A stretch of DNA of 15,146 nucleotides, taken from NCBI GenBank assembly GCA_947487745.1, contig CANKXQ010000012.1:1-15146 (forward strand), read 5' to 3'. Positions 6,125-12,889 of the stretch are shown one piece after another. How positions within the stretch are numbered: position 1 is the first letter of the stretch; each line of letters opens with the position of its first letter. Origin of the DNA: Spartobacteria bacterium (GTDB taxonomy: Bacteria > Verrucomicrobiota > Verrucomicrobiia > Chthoniobacterales > Terrimicrobiaceae). The position numbers were made by a program, and so were the translations under genes. The notes under the pieces are model-generated. The model was not told the origin of the DNA and ran no database searches. It saw nothing but the letters and a program-made list of their open reading frames with translations.

Positions 6125-7404
6125 AACGGACGATTTCGGTCTTTCTGGGAAACGGGGCGCGGCGCGTGGGGACTTTGCATTACGATGTGGCGGGATCCCG
6201 CGAACGCTCGGCTTTTTCTTATGAGGATTCCTGGATCAAGGCGCAGGATCGTTTCGCGTTGGATCCTGTTTTGCAGTTGGTGTCTGGGCCGCAGTTTCAT
6301 CGCAAACCCAAAGATGGTTCGGTCTTTTGTGCGGCGATTGCTGATACGGAGCCTGATGGCTGGGCCAAGCGGGTAATTCTCCGCGATCATGCCAAGCGCC
6401 GGCAAGAGGCTCGTAAATCCGGCAAGGAAACGGAACGCGTGTATCTCAACGAGTTGGATTTTCTTCTTTTGGTCGATGACTCAAGCCGTGTCGGTGCGTT
6501 GCGTTTTCAAGATGAGCAGGGCGTTTTTTGTCGCGCTTCAGAACCAGGGCGTCGGACAGCTCCGCCGCTTGTAGAGCTTGGACAATTGCTGGCTGCGACG
6601 CGCGCCGTGGAAACCGAATCCGAAACGGCCGCTGATCTCGCATATCTGCTGGGGCGAGGCACCTCGCTTGGTGGTATGCGGCCTAAATGCACTGTCGTCG
6701 ATGATGACGGCATGTTGGCTATCGGAAAGTTTCCCAGCGTCACGGATGAGCGGGCTGTAACGAAGGGAGAGGTGTTGGCCATGAAGCTCGCTAAGGCAGC
6801 GGGGATAAGGGCGGCGGACGCCCGCCTGGTTACAAGTGATGATATCCCGGTTGCTTTGATTCGCCGTTTCGATCGCACCTCTGATGAGCGGCGACTCATG
6901 TATGTTTCTGCAGCAACTCTTCTCGGGGCGGAATCAAGCGATCCCAGGGAACATTTCCACACAGAGATCGTTGATGCCATTCGTATGCATGGATTCGATG
7001 CACAATCGGACATTGAGGAACTCTGGCGGCGCATCGCATTTTCCATTCTGATCACCAATGTGGACGACCACTTGCGGAATCATGGGTTTTTGCATTCAAG
7101 CCATGGGCAATGGCGGTTGGCACCTGCATTTGACATCAATCCGTTTCCTGAACGGGCAAGAGAACTCAAGACTTGGATTTCAGAGGAAACCGGTCCGGAT
7201 GCCACTATCGATGCGCTTTTTTCAGTCAGAGCTTACTTCCGCATCACGCCGCAGCGGGCCAAGGAAATTTTAGGTGAAGTCGAAAATGCGGTCGCAAAAT
7301 GGCGCGAAACAGGTCGGCGTCTTGGAATGACGAATCGTGAACTGGATTCCTTCGAGGATGCCTTCGAGCACGAAGAGCGGCAGGAGGCAAGGAAGGCCTG
7401 CTAA
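6121..7404 (+). CDS. hipA: HipA-family serine/threonine kinase toxin
   Basis: 427-aa HipA-like kinase with the usual couple-HipA N-terminal region and a C-terminal kinase domain. Visible motifs: GRGTSLGGMRPK (Gly-rich loop with Ser182, the counterpart of the autophosphorylated serine), AIGKF (ATP lysine Lys203), NVDDHLRN (catalytic Asp315, metal-binding Asn320) and APAFDINP (metal-binding Asp338). All catalytic residues are present, so the toxin looks functional. E. coli HipA phosphorylates glutamyl-tRNA synthetase and causes persistence; the target here is not known. It overlaps hipB by four bases. The pair sits between two copies of a 15-bp direct repeat and next to decayed genes, which suggests an acquired module. 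Confidence 0.92.
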   Translation: MKRTISVFLGNGARRVGTLHYDVAGSRERSAFSYEDSWIKAQDRFALDPVLQLVSGPQFHRKPKDGSVFCAAIADTEPDGWAKRVILRDHAKRRQEARKSGKETERVYLNELDFLLLVDDSSRVGALRFQDEQGVFCRASEPGRRTAPPLVELGQLLAATRAVETESETAADLAYLLGRGTSLGGMRPKCTVVDDDGMLAIGKFPSVTDERAVTKGEVLAMKLAKAAGIRAADARLVTSDDIPVALIRRFDRTSDERRLMYVSAATLLGAESSDPREHFHTEIVDAIRMHGFDAQSDIEELWRRIAFSILITNVDDHLRNHGFLHSSHGQWRLAPAFDINPFPERARELKTWISEETGPDATIDALFSVRAYFRITPQRAKEILGEVENAVAKWRETGRRLGMTNRELDSFEDAFEHEERQEARKAC

Positions 7405-7410
7405 AATCTC

Positions 7411-7426
7411 GGAGGGGGCACCCTCC
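7411..7426. terminator. GGAGGG/CCCTCC hairpin after hipA
   Basis: GGAGGG, a GGCA loop and CCCTCC form a perfect 6-bp GC stem starting 7 bases after the hipA stop. It lies between hipA and the convergent galM remnant. There is no U-tract on either strand, so it may be a weak bidirectional terminator or part of the repeat that continues into 7422-7436. Confidence 0.4.
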
Positions 7427-7436
7427 ATCATGGCCG
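7422..7436 (+). repeat. right copy of 15-bp direct repeat flanking hipBA
   Basis: Identical to CCTCCATCATGGCCG at 5679-5693, in the same orientation and 1743 bases away. Its first bases form the right arm of the GGAGGG/CCCTCC hairpin. Confidence 0.5.
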
Positions 7437-7454
7437 ACGACAATCTCTGGCGGC

Positions 7455-8035
7455 CTACCCCTCAAACGAAAATGCATAGACCGTCGTGTGGTCGTAGCGG
7501 TCGCCGGGGCGAAGGATGATGTCGCCGAGTGCGGGCGTGTGCACGGCGCGGGGCAGCCTTGGCATTCGAGGCAGAGGCCGGCGTGTTTGATGTAGGGAAC
7601 GCCGGATTTCCCAAGGAGTGTGCCATCGAGAATCGCAGCGCTGTAGATCTGCACATTGTCCTGCGTGGTGAGGGTGGTCCTGGTAAGGCCGCTCGCCGGA
7701 TGCCTTAAAATACCGGTTCGCGCGAGTTCGCCTTTGCTGGAACGCCGGGTGAAATGGTTGTCACCATGGTTGTGCAAAAGCACGGGAATCGCCTCGCCAA
7801 GTCGGCGGGGATGGAAATAGGGATGAGGACCGAGGTATCCCTTGAGATTATTGAACCCCAGCGCGACATCGACCTCGGACTGATCGGGGCGCATCACCCG
7901 AATCGCCGTGACGATGCCGCCGTAGTTTGTGATGTCGCACGCAAGGCCGCATCGATTCGAGAGGGTGAACAAATCCATTTCGCGTCCATCGGGCAGATTG
8001 CCGAAGGCGCGGTGTGTTACGGGGTTGTTAGACAT
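7455..8035 (-). pseudogene. galM: aldose 1-epimerase remnant (internal deletion and frameshift)
   Basis: Clear remains of a GalM-type mutarotase, normally about 340 residues, with only about 190 codons left. From ATG 8035 the N-terminal strands are intact (THRAFGNLPDGREMDLFTLS, GLACDITNYGGIVTAI, GFNNLKGYLGPHPYF). The VGRFGNRIA and NNG-NHLHGG region then becomes unrecognisable (RRLGEAIP, HNHGDNHF). The whole middle domain with the catalytic residues is missing, and homology resumes at TTQDNVQIYSAAILDGTLLG and YIKHAGLCLE. Just after CLECQ the frame shifts; the proper C-terminus LPRAVHTPALGDIILRPGDR, then YDHTTVYAFSFEG, ends at a TAG (7455) in a second frame. It starts 8 bases after the frameshifted dehydrogenase. 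A functional enzyme is excluded. The single frameshift could be a base error; the deletion could not. Confidence 0.87.
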
Positions 8036-8043
8036 TGCCGCTC

Positions 8044-8924
8044 TCATTTCTTGCCTCGGCCGGGGAATGTGAGCTCTGCGATGCCGGATTTGTCGCGGTC
8101 GCCGAATCCTTCAGTAACCATGCGGTCGAATTGCTTCTTGGTAGCCTCAGTCAGAGGGAGATTGAAGCCATTTTCATGGGCGAGGGAAAGCGCGATGCCA
8201 CTGTCCTTCGCAGCGTGGGCGCCGGAGAAGAAGCACGAGTGGTCGCGGTTTTGCATATCCTCTCCATCGGTTTTGAGAACTTGAGAGTTAGCGCCGGTCT
8301 GGGAAAAAACCTCGCGCAGCATTGTGAGATCATGTCCGAGGGAGGCTCCGAGCCCCAGGCGAGTCCGGCGGTATTGATATTCATTACCATGTTCACGAGC
8401 GCTTTCACTTGCGCGGCCTTGCCCGAGGCACCGATGTGGCGCAGGGAAATGCTGAGGTCTTTGAGAATTGGCTCGGCGCGCTGCAAGGCCGCATCGGTTC
8501 CTCCGGTCATGAGATAAAGTGTGCCTTCGCGGGCTTGGGTGATGCTGGATGCCATGCAGGCTTCGAGCGATTGGGCACCAACTCTCTGCGCGAGCGCCTC
8601 GATATCGAGGTGGATTTGCGGCGAGACGGTGGCGCAGTTGATGAAAAATTTGCCCTGCGCTCCAACCGTCAGGCTGTCGCCCTGCTCGGCGAAAATCGCC
8701 CGCATGGCCTTGTCATCGGCCACAACCGTGATGATAACGCTCGCAAGTTCATTCACGCGGGCCAGCGTTTGCGCAGCCTCGGCTCCAATCTCGGCAGCCA
8801 AGTCAACAGCGAGTGGCGTGTGACTATCGAAGACAGCGGTGACTTGGTATCCTTTATCTTTGAGGCGGCGGGGCATGTTCGGGCCCATGCGGCCGACTCC
8901 AACGAATGCGATGGTTTCGTTCAT
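8044..8924 (-). pseudogene. NAD-dependent beta-hydroxyacid dehydrogenase, frameshifted
   Basis: Member of the 3-hydroxyisobutyrate/tartronate semialdehyde reductase family, broken in two frames. The first part (8924 to about 8360) has the Rossmann loop GVGRMGPNM, the substrate motif LEACMASSITQAREGT and the catalytic-lysine motif GASGKAAQVKALVNM up to INTAGLA. Homology then moves to another frame: GLGASLGHDLTMLREVFSQT, GANSQVLKTDGEDMQNRDH and AAKDSGIALSLAHENGFNLP to the TTPGRGKK-like end at 8044 (LTFPGRGKK). Compared with the family's usual AGLAEGL, the junction looks like a 7-base loss between two GCC triplets, which is an inference. Joined length would be about 293 aa, normal for the family. 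It starts 6 bases after the MBL-fusion gene. A sequencing error is possible, but the neighbouring pseudogenes make real decay plausible. Confidence 0.87.
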
Positions 8925-8930
8925 AAATTT

Positions 8931-9770
8931 TTAATCGGCAAAGAAGGGATTGGCGTGCTTCTGTTCGCCGACGGTGGTGAGCGGACCATGGCCAGGGCAG
9001 ATGATGGTGGTGTCCGGAAGGGTCAGAACCTGTTCGCGGTTGTTGCACAGGGCATCGGCGTAGGAAACCATCCCTCCGCCCATAGACCCCGCAAACATGG
9101 AATCTCCGACCACTGCGATGGGCATTGCCAGGCCTTGGATAAAATAAGTCACCCCGCCCGCCGCGTGCCCGCTGGTGAGGCGCGTTTCGACGGTCAGGCT
9201 ACCTATGTAGAAAGTGCGCCCGGCACCGAATGACTCCGCACCGGCAAGCGGCTCACGCTCGCATACCCATGCTTGCGCGCCGGTCTTCTCGATCAAGCGA
9301 TCCAAGTCAAAAACATGATCCGTGTGGATGTGGGTAATGAAAATTTGTTTCACCTTCAGCCCGTGGCTTGCGGCAAAATCCAGCATTGGCTGGCCATCAG
9401 CTCCGGTGTCAAAAAACGCTGCCTCCCTCGTCGAGGGATCCCATACGAGGAAGGAATTCACCGTCATGTCATCGAATAAGGAGTTGAAGTGCGCGAGGCC
9501 CTCGATCTCCTCGACAGGTTCCGGTTTGTAGCGCGACTCCGCCAAGGCGAAAAGGGCATCAGCTCCCAGCCCGAGAGCAGAAGCTACTTTGCGGAGTGCC
9601 ACCTCATCCACCATGCCGACTTTCAGATTTTCTATTTCGGCAACGGTCGAACCCGAGCGCGCGGCAAGTGCCTCATTGTTGAATCCAAGCCCTCGCTGGG
9701 CTTTGGCGATGATGTCAGTAAAATTGTCTTCCAGTGGAATGCTGAGCGGCATGGTTGAGAATTTTCTCAT
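8931..9770 (-). CDS. XRE-HTH fused to metallo-beta-lactamase-fold hydrolase
   Basis: 279-aa protein. Residues about 16-75 read as an XRE-type helix-turn-helix (DIIAKAQRGLGFNNEALAAR, VAEIENLKVGMVDEVALRKV, ASALGLGADAL). From about 85 onward it is a glyoxalase II-like metallo-beta-lactamase domain with a complete metal site: THIHTDH (His147, His149, Asp151, His152), GHAAGG (His202), GDSMFAGSMGG (Asp223) and PGHGP (His261). It should hydrolyse a thioester or similar bond with two Zn or Fe ions. What the DNA-binding-type domain does is unknown: it could sense substrate, self-regulate, or be only a structural extension. The ATG at 9770 is used; ATG 9752 is equally possible. It is the first gene of a tight minus-strand operon whose next two genes are broken, and it is divergent from the DUF433 gene. 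Confidence 0.85.
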   Translation of the reverse strand: MRKFSTMPLSIPLEDNFTDIIAKAQRGLGFNNEALAARSGSTVAEIENLKVGMVDEVALRKVASALGLGADALFALAESRYKPEPVEEIEGLAHFNSLFDDMTVNSFLVWDPSTREAAFFDTGADGQPMLDFAASHGLKVKQIFITHIHTDHVFDLDRLIEKTGAQAWVCEREPLAGAESFGAGRTFYIGSLTVETRLTSGHAAGGVTYFIQGLAMPIAVVGDSMFAGSMGGGMVSYADALCNNREQVLTLPDTTIICPGHGPLTTVGEQKHANPFFAD

Positions 9771-9899
9771 TTCGTTTCACAGGAGAAGCCTCAAATAGCT
9801 CCAAGCAGAAGACCGCATTCAATAAAACGGCACACAAAAGGGCCGCGTCGGTCAGTTCGAATATTGATTTTTGGCTGTGATCGGATGATCTATACCTTG

Positions 9900-10109
9900 A
9901 TGACTTCCTCAGATCTTATCACCATTGATCCCTATGTTCTTGGAGGAATACCTGTTTTTAAGGGGACAAGGGTTCCTGTTAAGTCCCTTTTTGAATATCT
10001 TGAGAGGGATTATTCTTTGGCCGAGTTCTTGGAATGCTTCCCGTCCGTCACCAAAGCGATGGCCTCCGAAGTTCTGGAACGATCAGAAGCCGCCTTGTTC
10101 GCCGCGTGA
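9900..10109 (+). CDS. DUF433 antitoxin (VapB45-like)
   Basis: 69-aa DUF433 protein with the family core LITIDPYVLGGIPVFKGTRV followed by PVKSLFEYLERDYSLAEFLE, CFPSV and a C-terminal helix (MASEVLERSEAALFA). DUF433 is a small winged-helix/Sigma70-like fold that acts as the antitoxin of DUF5615 PIN-like RNase toxins. ATG 9900 is chosen because the conserved core begins a few residues later; ATG 9885 and TTG 9864 would add 5 and 12 residues. Its TGA overlaps the GTG of the toxin reading frame (GTGA), as expected for an antitoxin-first operon. The toxin itself is broken, so this gene is an orphan antitoxin that could still bind DNA or counter a related toxin. Confidence 0.85.
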   Translation: MTSSDLITIDPYVLGGIPVFKGTRVPVKSLFEYLERDYSLAEFLECFPSVTKAMASEVLERSEAALFAA

Positions 10110-10323
10110 AGATTCTGCTCGATGAGTGTGTGCCTTGGCCCTTGGCTAAATTACTCGAAGGCCGAGTTTTGATGCTTTTGTGACTTCAGATCAAAACTTA
10201 CGATACCAGCAAAATCTAATGGGTCCGAGGATTGCTATTCTTGAGCTTTCAACAAACGACTGGCATGCAATTCACGCGGGCGTATGGAAAATCCCCCACG
10301 GAAACGCGGCAATCCCTGCTTAA
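10106..10323 (+). pseudogene. DUF5615 PIN-like toxin remnant (VapC45-like)
   Basis: Starts with GTG at 10106, overlapping the DUF433 stop. Translation gives KILLDECVPWPLAKLLEGR, the exact style of a DUF5615 N-terminus with its first catalytic Asp. It then runs into a stop at 10181. In another frame, from 10171, the C-terminal half continues as DAFVTSDQNLRYQQNLMGPR then IAILELSTNDWHAI, ending at TAA 10321. The family segment between them, with about 25-30 residues such as the Gly-Trp-x-Gly-x-x-(D/N)-G-x-L part, is missing. An internal deletion not divisible by three has therefore removed the middle. The final residues (HAGVWKIPHGNAAIPA) also depart from the family tail. About 72 codons remain of roughly 110-115. 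The toxin should be inactive. Confidence 0.87.
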
Positions 10324-10328
10324 GCAGG
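10315..10328. repeat. 14-bp perfect palindrome at toxin remnant end
   Basis: CCTGCTTAAGCAGG is fully self-complementary and contains the TAA that closes the toxin remnant. It lies where the remnant stops resembling its family, so it may mark a rearrangement junction, a protein site or a small terminator. No U-tract follows. Confidence 0.4.
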
Positions 10329-10334
10329 AAGCCT

Positions 10335-10383
10335 CACCATCCAATCCTCTGCCTCCAGACATCGCGCCGAGGATTTATTGGTG
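10335..10383. terminator. imperfect inverted repeat downstream of the TA locus
   Basis: CACCATCCAATCCTC (10335-10349) and GAGGATTTATTGGTG (10369-10383) can pair at 12 of 15 positions around a 19-base loop. It lies between the toxin remnant and the convergent gpmA. It could slow or end transcription from either side, but there is no U-tract. Equally it may be a leftover repeat end. Confidence 0.3.
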
Positions 10384-10432
10384 AACCCGAAAAGCGTGGC
10401 CATCACCACCCCGGGCACGACCCTGCGGTCTA

Positions 10433-11179
10433 TTACTTGGCCTTGCCTTGATTGGCTACGGCGTTCATCGCGGCCGCAATGGCATCCTGGTCGCCCAGGT
10501 AGTAGCTCTTGATCGGCTTGAGATCTGCATCGAGTTCATAAACCAGCGGAATGCCGGTCGGGATGTTCAGCTTGAGGACCTGCTCCTCGGTGAGGTTGTC
10601 GAGATACTTCACAAGGGCGCGGAGGCTGTTGCCGTGGGCGGCGATAATGACGCGTTTTCCTGACTTCACAGTCGGAGCGATTTTTTCATGCCAGAGTGGA
10701 AGGAAGCGATCGACAGTGTCTTTCAGGCACTCGGTGAGGGGGAGTTGGGACTCGGAAATGCCTGCATAGCGTGGGTCATGACCGGGCCAGCGCTCGTCGG
10801 ATTTCTCAAGTGGTGGCGGTGGAATGTCATAGCTGCGGCGCCAGACCAGAACCTGTTCGTCGCCGAACTTCGCGGCGGTTTCGGCTTTGTTCAGGCCTTG
10901 GAGCGCGCCGTAGTGGCGTTCGTTGAGACGCCAGTCCTTTTCCATGGGAATCCAGAGTTGGTCGAGTTCGGTCAGGACGCCCCAGAGAGTGTTGAGGGCG
11001 CGTTTCAGGACCGACACATAGGCGATATCGAATGTGAAACCTTCCTTTTTAAGAAGCTCGCCGGCGGCCTTCGCTTCGGCGCGGCCTTTGTCGCTGAGTT
11101 CGACATCGTGCCAGCCAGTGAAGCGGTTTTCTTTGTTCCAAGTGCTTTCGCCGTGGCGGATGAGGACAAGTTTGTGCAT
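10433..11179 (-). CDS. gpmA: 2,3-bisphosphoglycerate-dependent phosphoglycerate mutase
   Basis: 248-aa glycolytic enzyme interconverting 3-phosphoglycerate and 2-phosphoglycerate in the cytoplasm. It has the phosphohistidine signature [10 protein letters not shown] (His9), [13 protein letters not shown], the acid/base Glu of [11 protein letters not shown] (about Glu87), the SYDIPPPP loop and the second catalytic His in [11 protein letters not shown] (His182). Length is normal for the dPGM class. The ATG at 11179 directly precedes [10 protein letters not shown], the standard N-terminus. An in-frame ATG at 11245 would add 22 residues without family support and is rejected. It lies 103 bases downstream of the GT4 gene on the same strand, so partial co-transcription is possible. 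Confidence 0.95.
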   Translation of the reverse strand: MHKLVLIRHGESTWNKENRFTGWHDVELSDKGRAEAKAAGELLKKEGFTFDIAYVSVLKRALNTLWGVLTELDQLWIPMEKDWRLNERHYGALQGLNKAETAAKFGDEQVLVWRRSYDIPPPPLEKSDERWPGHDPRYAGISESQLPLTECLKDTVDRFLPLWHEKIAPTVKSGKRVIIAAHGNSLRALVKYLDNLTEEQVLKLNIPTGIPLVYELDADLKPIKSYYLGDQDAIAAAMNAVANQGKAK

Positions 11180-11282
11180 GGAGTAAAAATGGATCGAGGG
11201 GTTGTTATAGGAAGCCCTCTGCTCCTTGGCAATTTTTACCGACAAAAAGAGACTTCCTCATGCAGGCGCAAGTGCGGGGACA

Positions 11283-12821
11283 TCAACTTTCCAGTTGGAT
11301 TGCATAAATGCTGTCCGTCCCAAGCGCCTGTGATGTGATCTCCATTTGTGCAGTCTCTGCAGCGAGCGGCAAGTCGGGGGGAGCGTCAGGAATGGAGGAG
11401 GCGATTCTAAGAAACTCCTCCGCATATCGTGTCGGAGTGTGCGGCGCTTGAGTTGGCCAAGGAGTAGGGGTGAGGCGTGCGTTGCGGAATTTTTCCAGAC
11501 AAGGGTTCAGGCGCTCGCAGGCTCTCCAACTCTCCACAGGCGGATGGGAGAGCACCTCCATCTGGGCGTTTCGAGTCAGGCGGCTAAAGGAAAATGGACC
11601 TCCTGCATCCGCGGCCAAATCGGGAAATATCTGTTGAAATGGCACGGGAAGACGCTCTCTCGCGGAATCGCCCAGTCTCGCGAGTCGTTGAATCTCCGCT
11701 TCGACATCAAAGAGCTCAGGTGCGATCTGGATGTCCTCGTAAATCTGGGGAAACTCAAAGCCCATCGAGGCGAGGTCTGGCATGACCGCCGGAATCTCCC
11801 GCGCGACGAGGGGCGTGCCGGAGGCTGCGGTCTCCACAAAGGTCATGCCGAACCCCTCCTGCACAGAGGTGTGCACGACCGCTTCGGCGATTTGTAAGAG
11901 GTCAGCGACGCGCGGCGCACCCGGCTTGTCGAGCAAGCCGAAATGCACACGCCAACCGTGTTTCGCAACCGCTTGATTGAGATCGTGCGCGTAGCTGGCC
12001 TCGTCTTGCGAATACTGGCCGGATGTGGTGGCCAAAATTGCTTCCGGCCTGAGCCAGCGGGTGAGCAGGATCGCTTCGAGGAGGTTTTTACGCCTGAGAA
12101 AACGGGTTGGGTAGATCCACAGCGGGGCTTCGCTTTTGAGTTCCTTTGCCACCCATGCCTTGGCGGCGTTGATATTCGCTGGGCTTGATGCGGCGGGGCG
12201 CAGAACGGGGTTTGGCAAATGAAAGGCGCTCGCCGGAAAGCAGCGCTTGAGTGTTTGAAAGTCCTGCAAATTGATTCCCGTATGCACGGAGCGTGTGCCG
12301 GGGGCGAATAGGATATCGGCCGCGCTGGAGAGGTCGTGGCAATCGCATTGCTCGAGCTCGTTCCAGCGCGCCCAGCGGCCGGCGCACCAGAAATCATGGT
12401 GATGCAAGATCAGCGCCGCGCCCGCTTCTTTCGAGATTTTCGCGACTTCCCGGCAGAGGATGGCATTTCGGGCGAGGGCGGGATTTTGAAACCAAATCAG
12501 CGTGCGAGAGGAGGCGCTGCCCTCCATTACCCGCAAGAGCGCGCGCTGTATTTTTCCCGAGATGGATTCTGGAGTCTCAGCCTGATTGGAAAAATAGTCA
12601 CAGGCCGGTTCATGGATGAAATCGGTGGGTAGGCCGAGCGTTCCCAGATCAGCGCGTTCGCTTTCATTTCCTCCGCTGAGCAGGGTGATCCGGTTGAGCG
12701 ATGTGCCCGCCGCTGCGGCGATCGCAGGTAGCGTCAACTCCACCACTCTGCGGACGCCGCCCGGACGCCAGTGGTAATGAATCACCACCAGATGCTCGAA
12801 TGGAAAGGGCGCCTTGCTCAT
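11283..12821 (-). CDS. GT4-family glycosyltransferase
   Basis: 512-aa GT-B glycosyltransferase. The N-terminal domain starts HLVVIHYHWRPGGVRRVVEL (about residues 10-29), the usual GGV donor/acceptor loop, and has LHHHDFW at about 139-145. The C-terminal domain carries PTRFLRRKN (about 238-246), the phosphate-binding Arg/Lys of retaining GT4 enzymes, and QEGFGMTFVETAASGTPLVA with the EX7E pair Glu322 and Glu330. About 110-130 residues beyond the core are Pro-rich and of unknown role. Donor and acceptor cannot be read directly. The divergent GpgS-like gene 68 bases away and gpmA downstream suggest a glycerate-linked product, for example mannosyl transfer onto glucosylglycerate or its phosphate, as done by GT4 enzymes in Petrotoga. 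That role is inference; the GT4 call is firm. Confidence 0.83.
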   Translation of the reverse strand: MSKAPFPFEHLVVIHYHWRPGGVRRVVELTLPAIAAAAGTSLNRITLLSGGNESERADLGTLGLPTDFIHEPACDYFSNQAETPESISGKIQRALLRVMEGSASSRTLIWFQNPALARNAILCREVAKISKEAGAALILHHHDFWCAGRWARWNELEQCDCHDLSSAADILFAPGTRSVHTGINLQDFQTLKRCFPASAFHLPNPVLRPAASSPANINAAKAWVAKELKSEAPLWIYPTRFLRRKNLLEAILLTRWLRPEAILATTSGQYSQDEASYAHDLNQAVAKHGWRVHFGLLDKPGAPRVADLLQIAEAVVHTSVQEGFGMTFVETAASGTPLVAREIPAVMPDLASMGFEFPQIYEDIQIAPELFDVEAEIQRLARLGDSARERLPVPFQQIFPDLAADAGGPFSFSRLTRNAQMEVLSHPPVESWRACERLNPCLEKFRNARLTPTPWPTQAPHTPTRYAEEFLRIASSIPDAPPDLPLAAETAQMEITSQALGTDSIYAIQLES

Positions 12822-12860
12822 CGCCGCAGGCTATCAGTTTACAGGGCTTGCTCAATGCCG

Positions 12861-12873
12861 CTCAGGCGCTGAG
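12861..12873. promoter_or_regulatory. short dyad between divergent glycosyltransferase genes
   Basis: CTCAG-GCG-CTGAG lies in the 68-base gap that must hold the start signals of both divergent genes. It is a candidate shared operator. Convincing -35/-10 pairs were not found for either direction. Confidence 0.2.
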
Positions 12874-12889
12874 AGTGAGCGTTGTTTCT

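Noticed and set aside
7244..8047. A complete 267-aa protein from the galM frame
   Set aside because: After residue about 165 the frame leaves GalM homology and runs through the hipA end in antisense; the true GalM C-terminus is in another frame.
8151..8924. A complete 257-aa dehydrogenase
   Set aside because: The last 65 or so residues are out of frame; the family C-terminus is found in the adjacent frame down to 8044.
8409..9233. 274-codon open frame on the plus strand
   Set aside because: Lies opposite the dehydrogenase and MBL-fusion genes, crosses their boundary and shows no family features.
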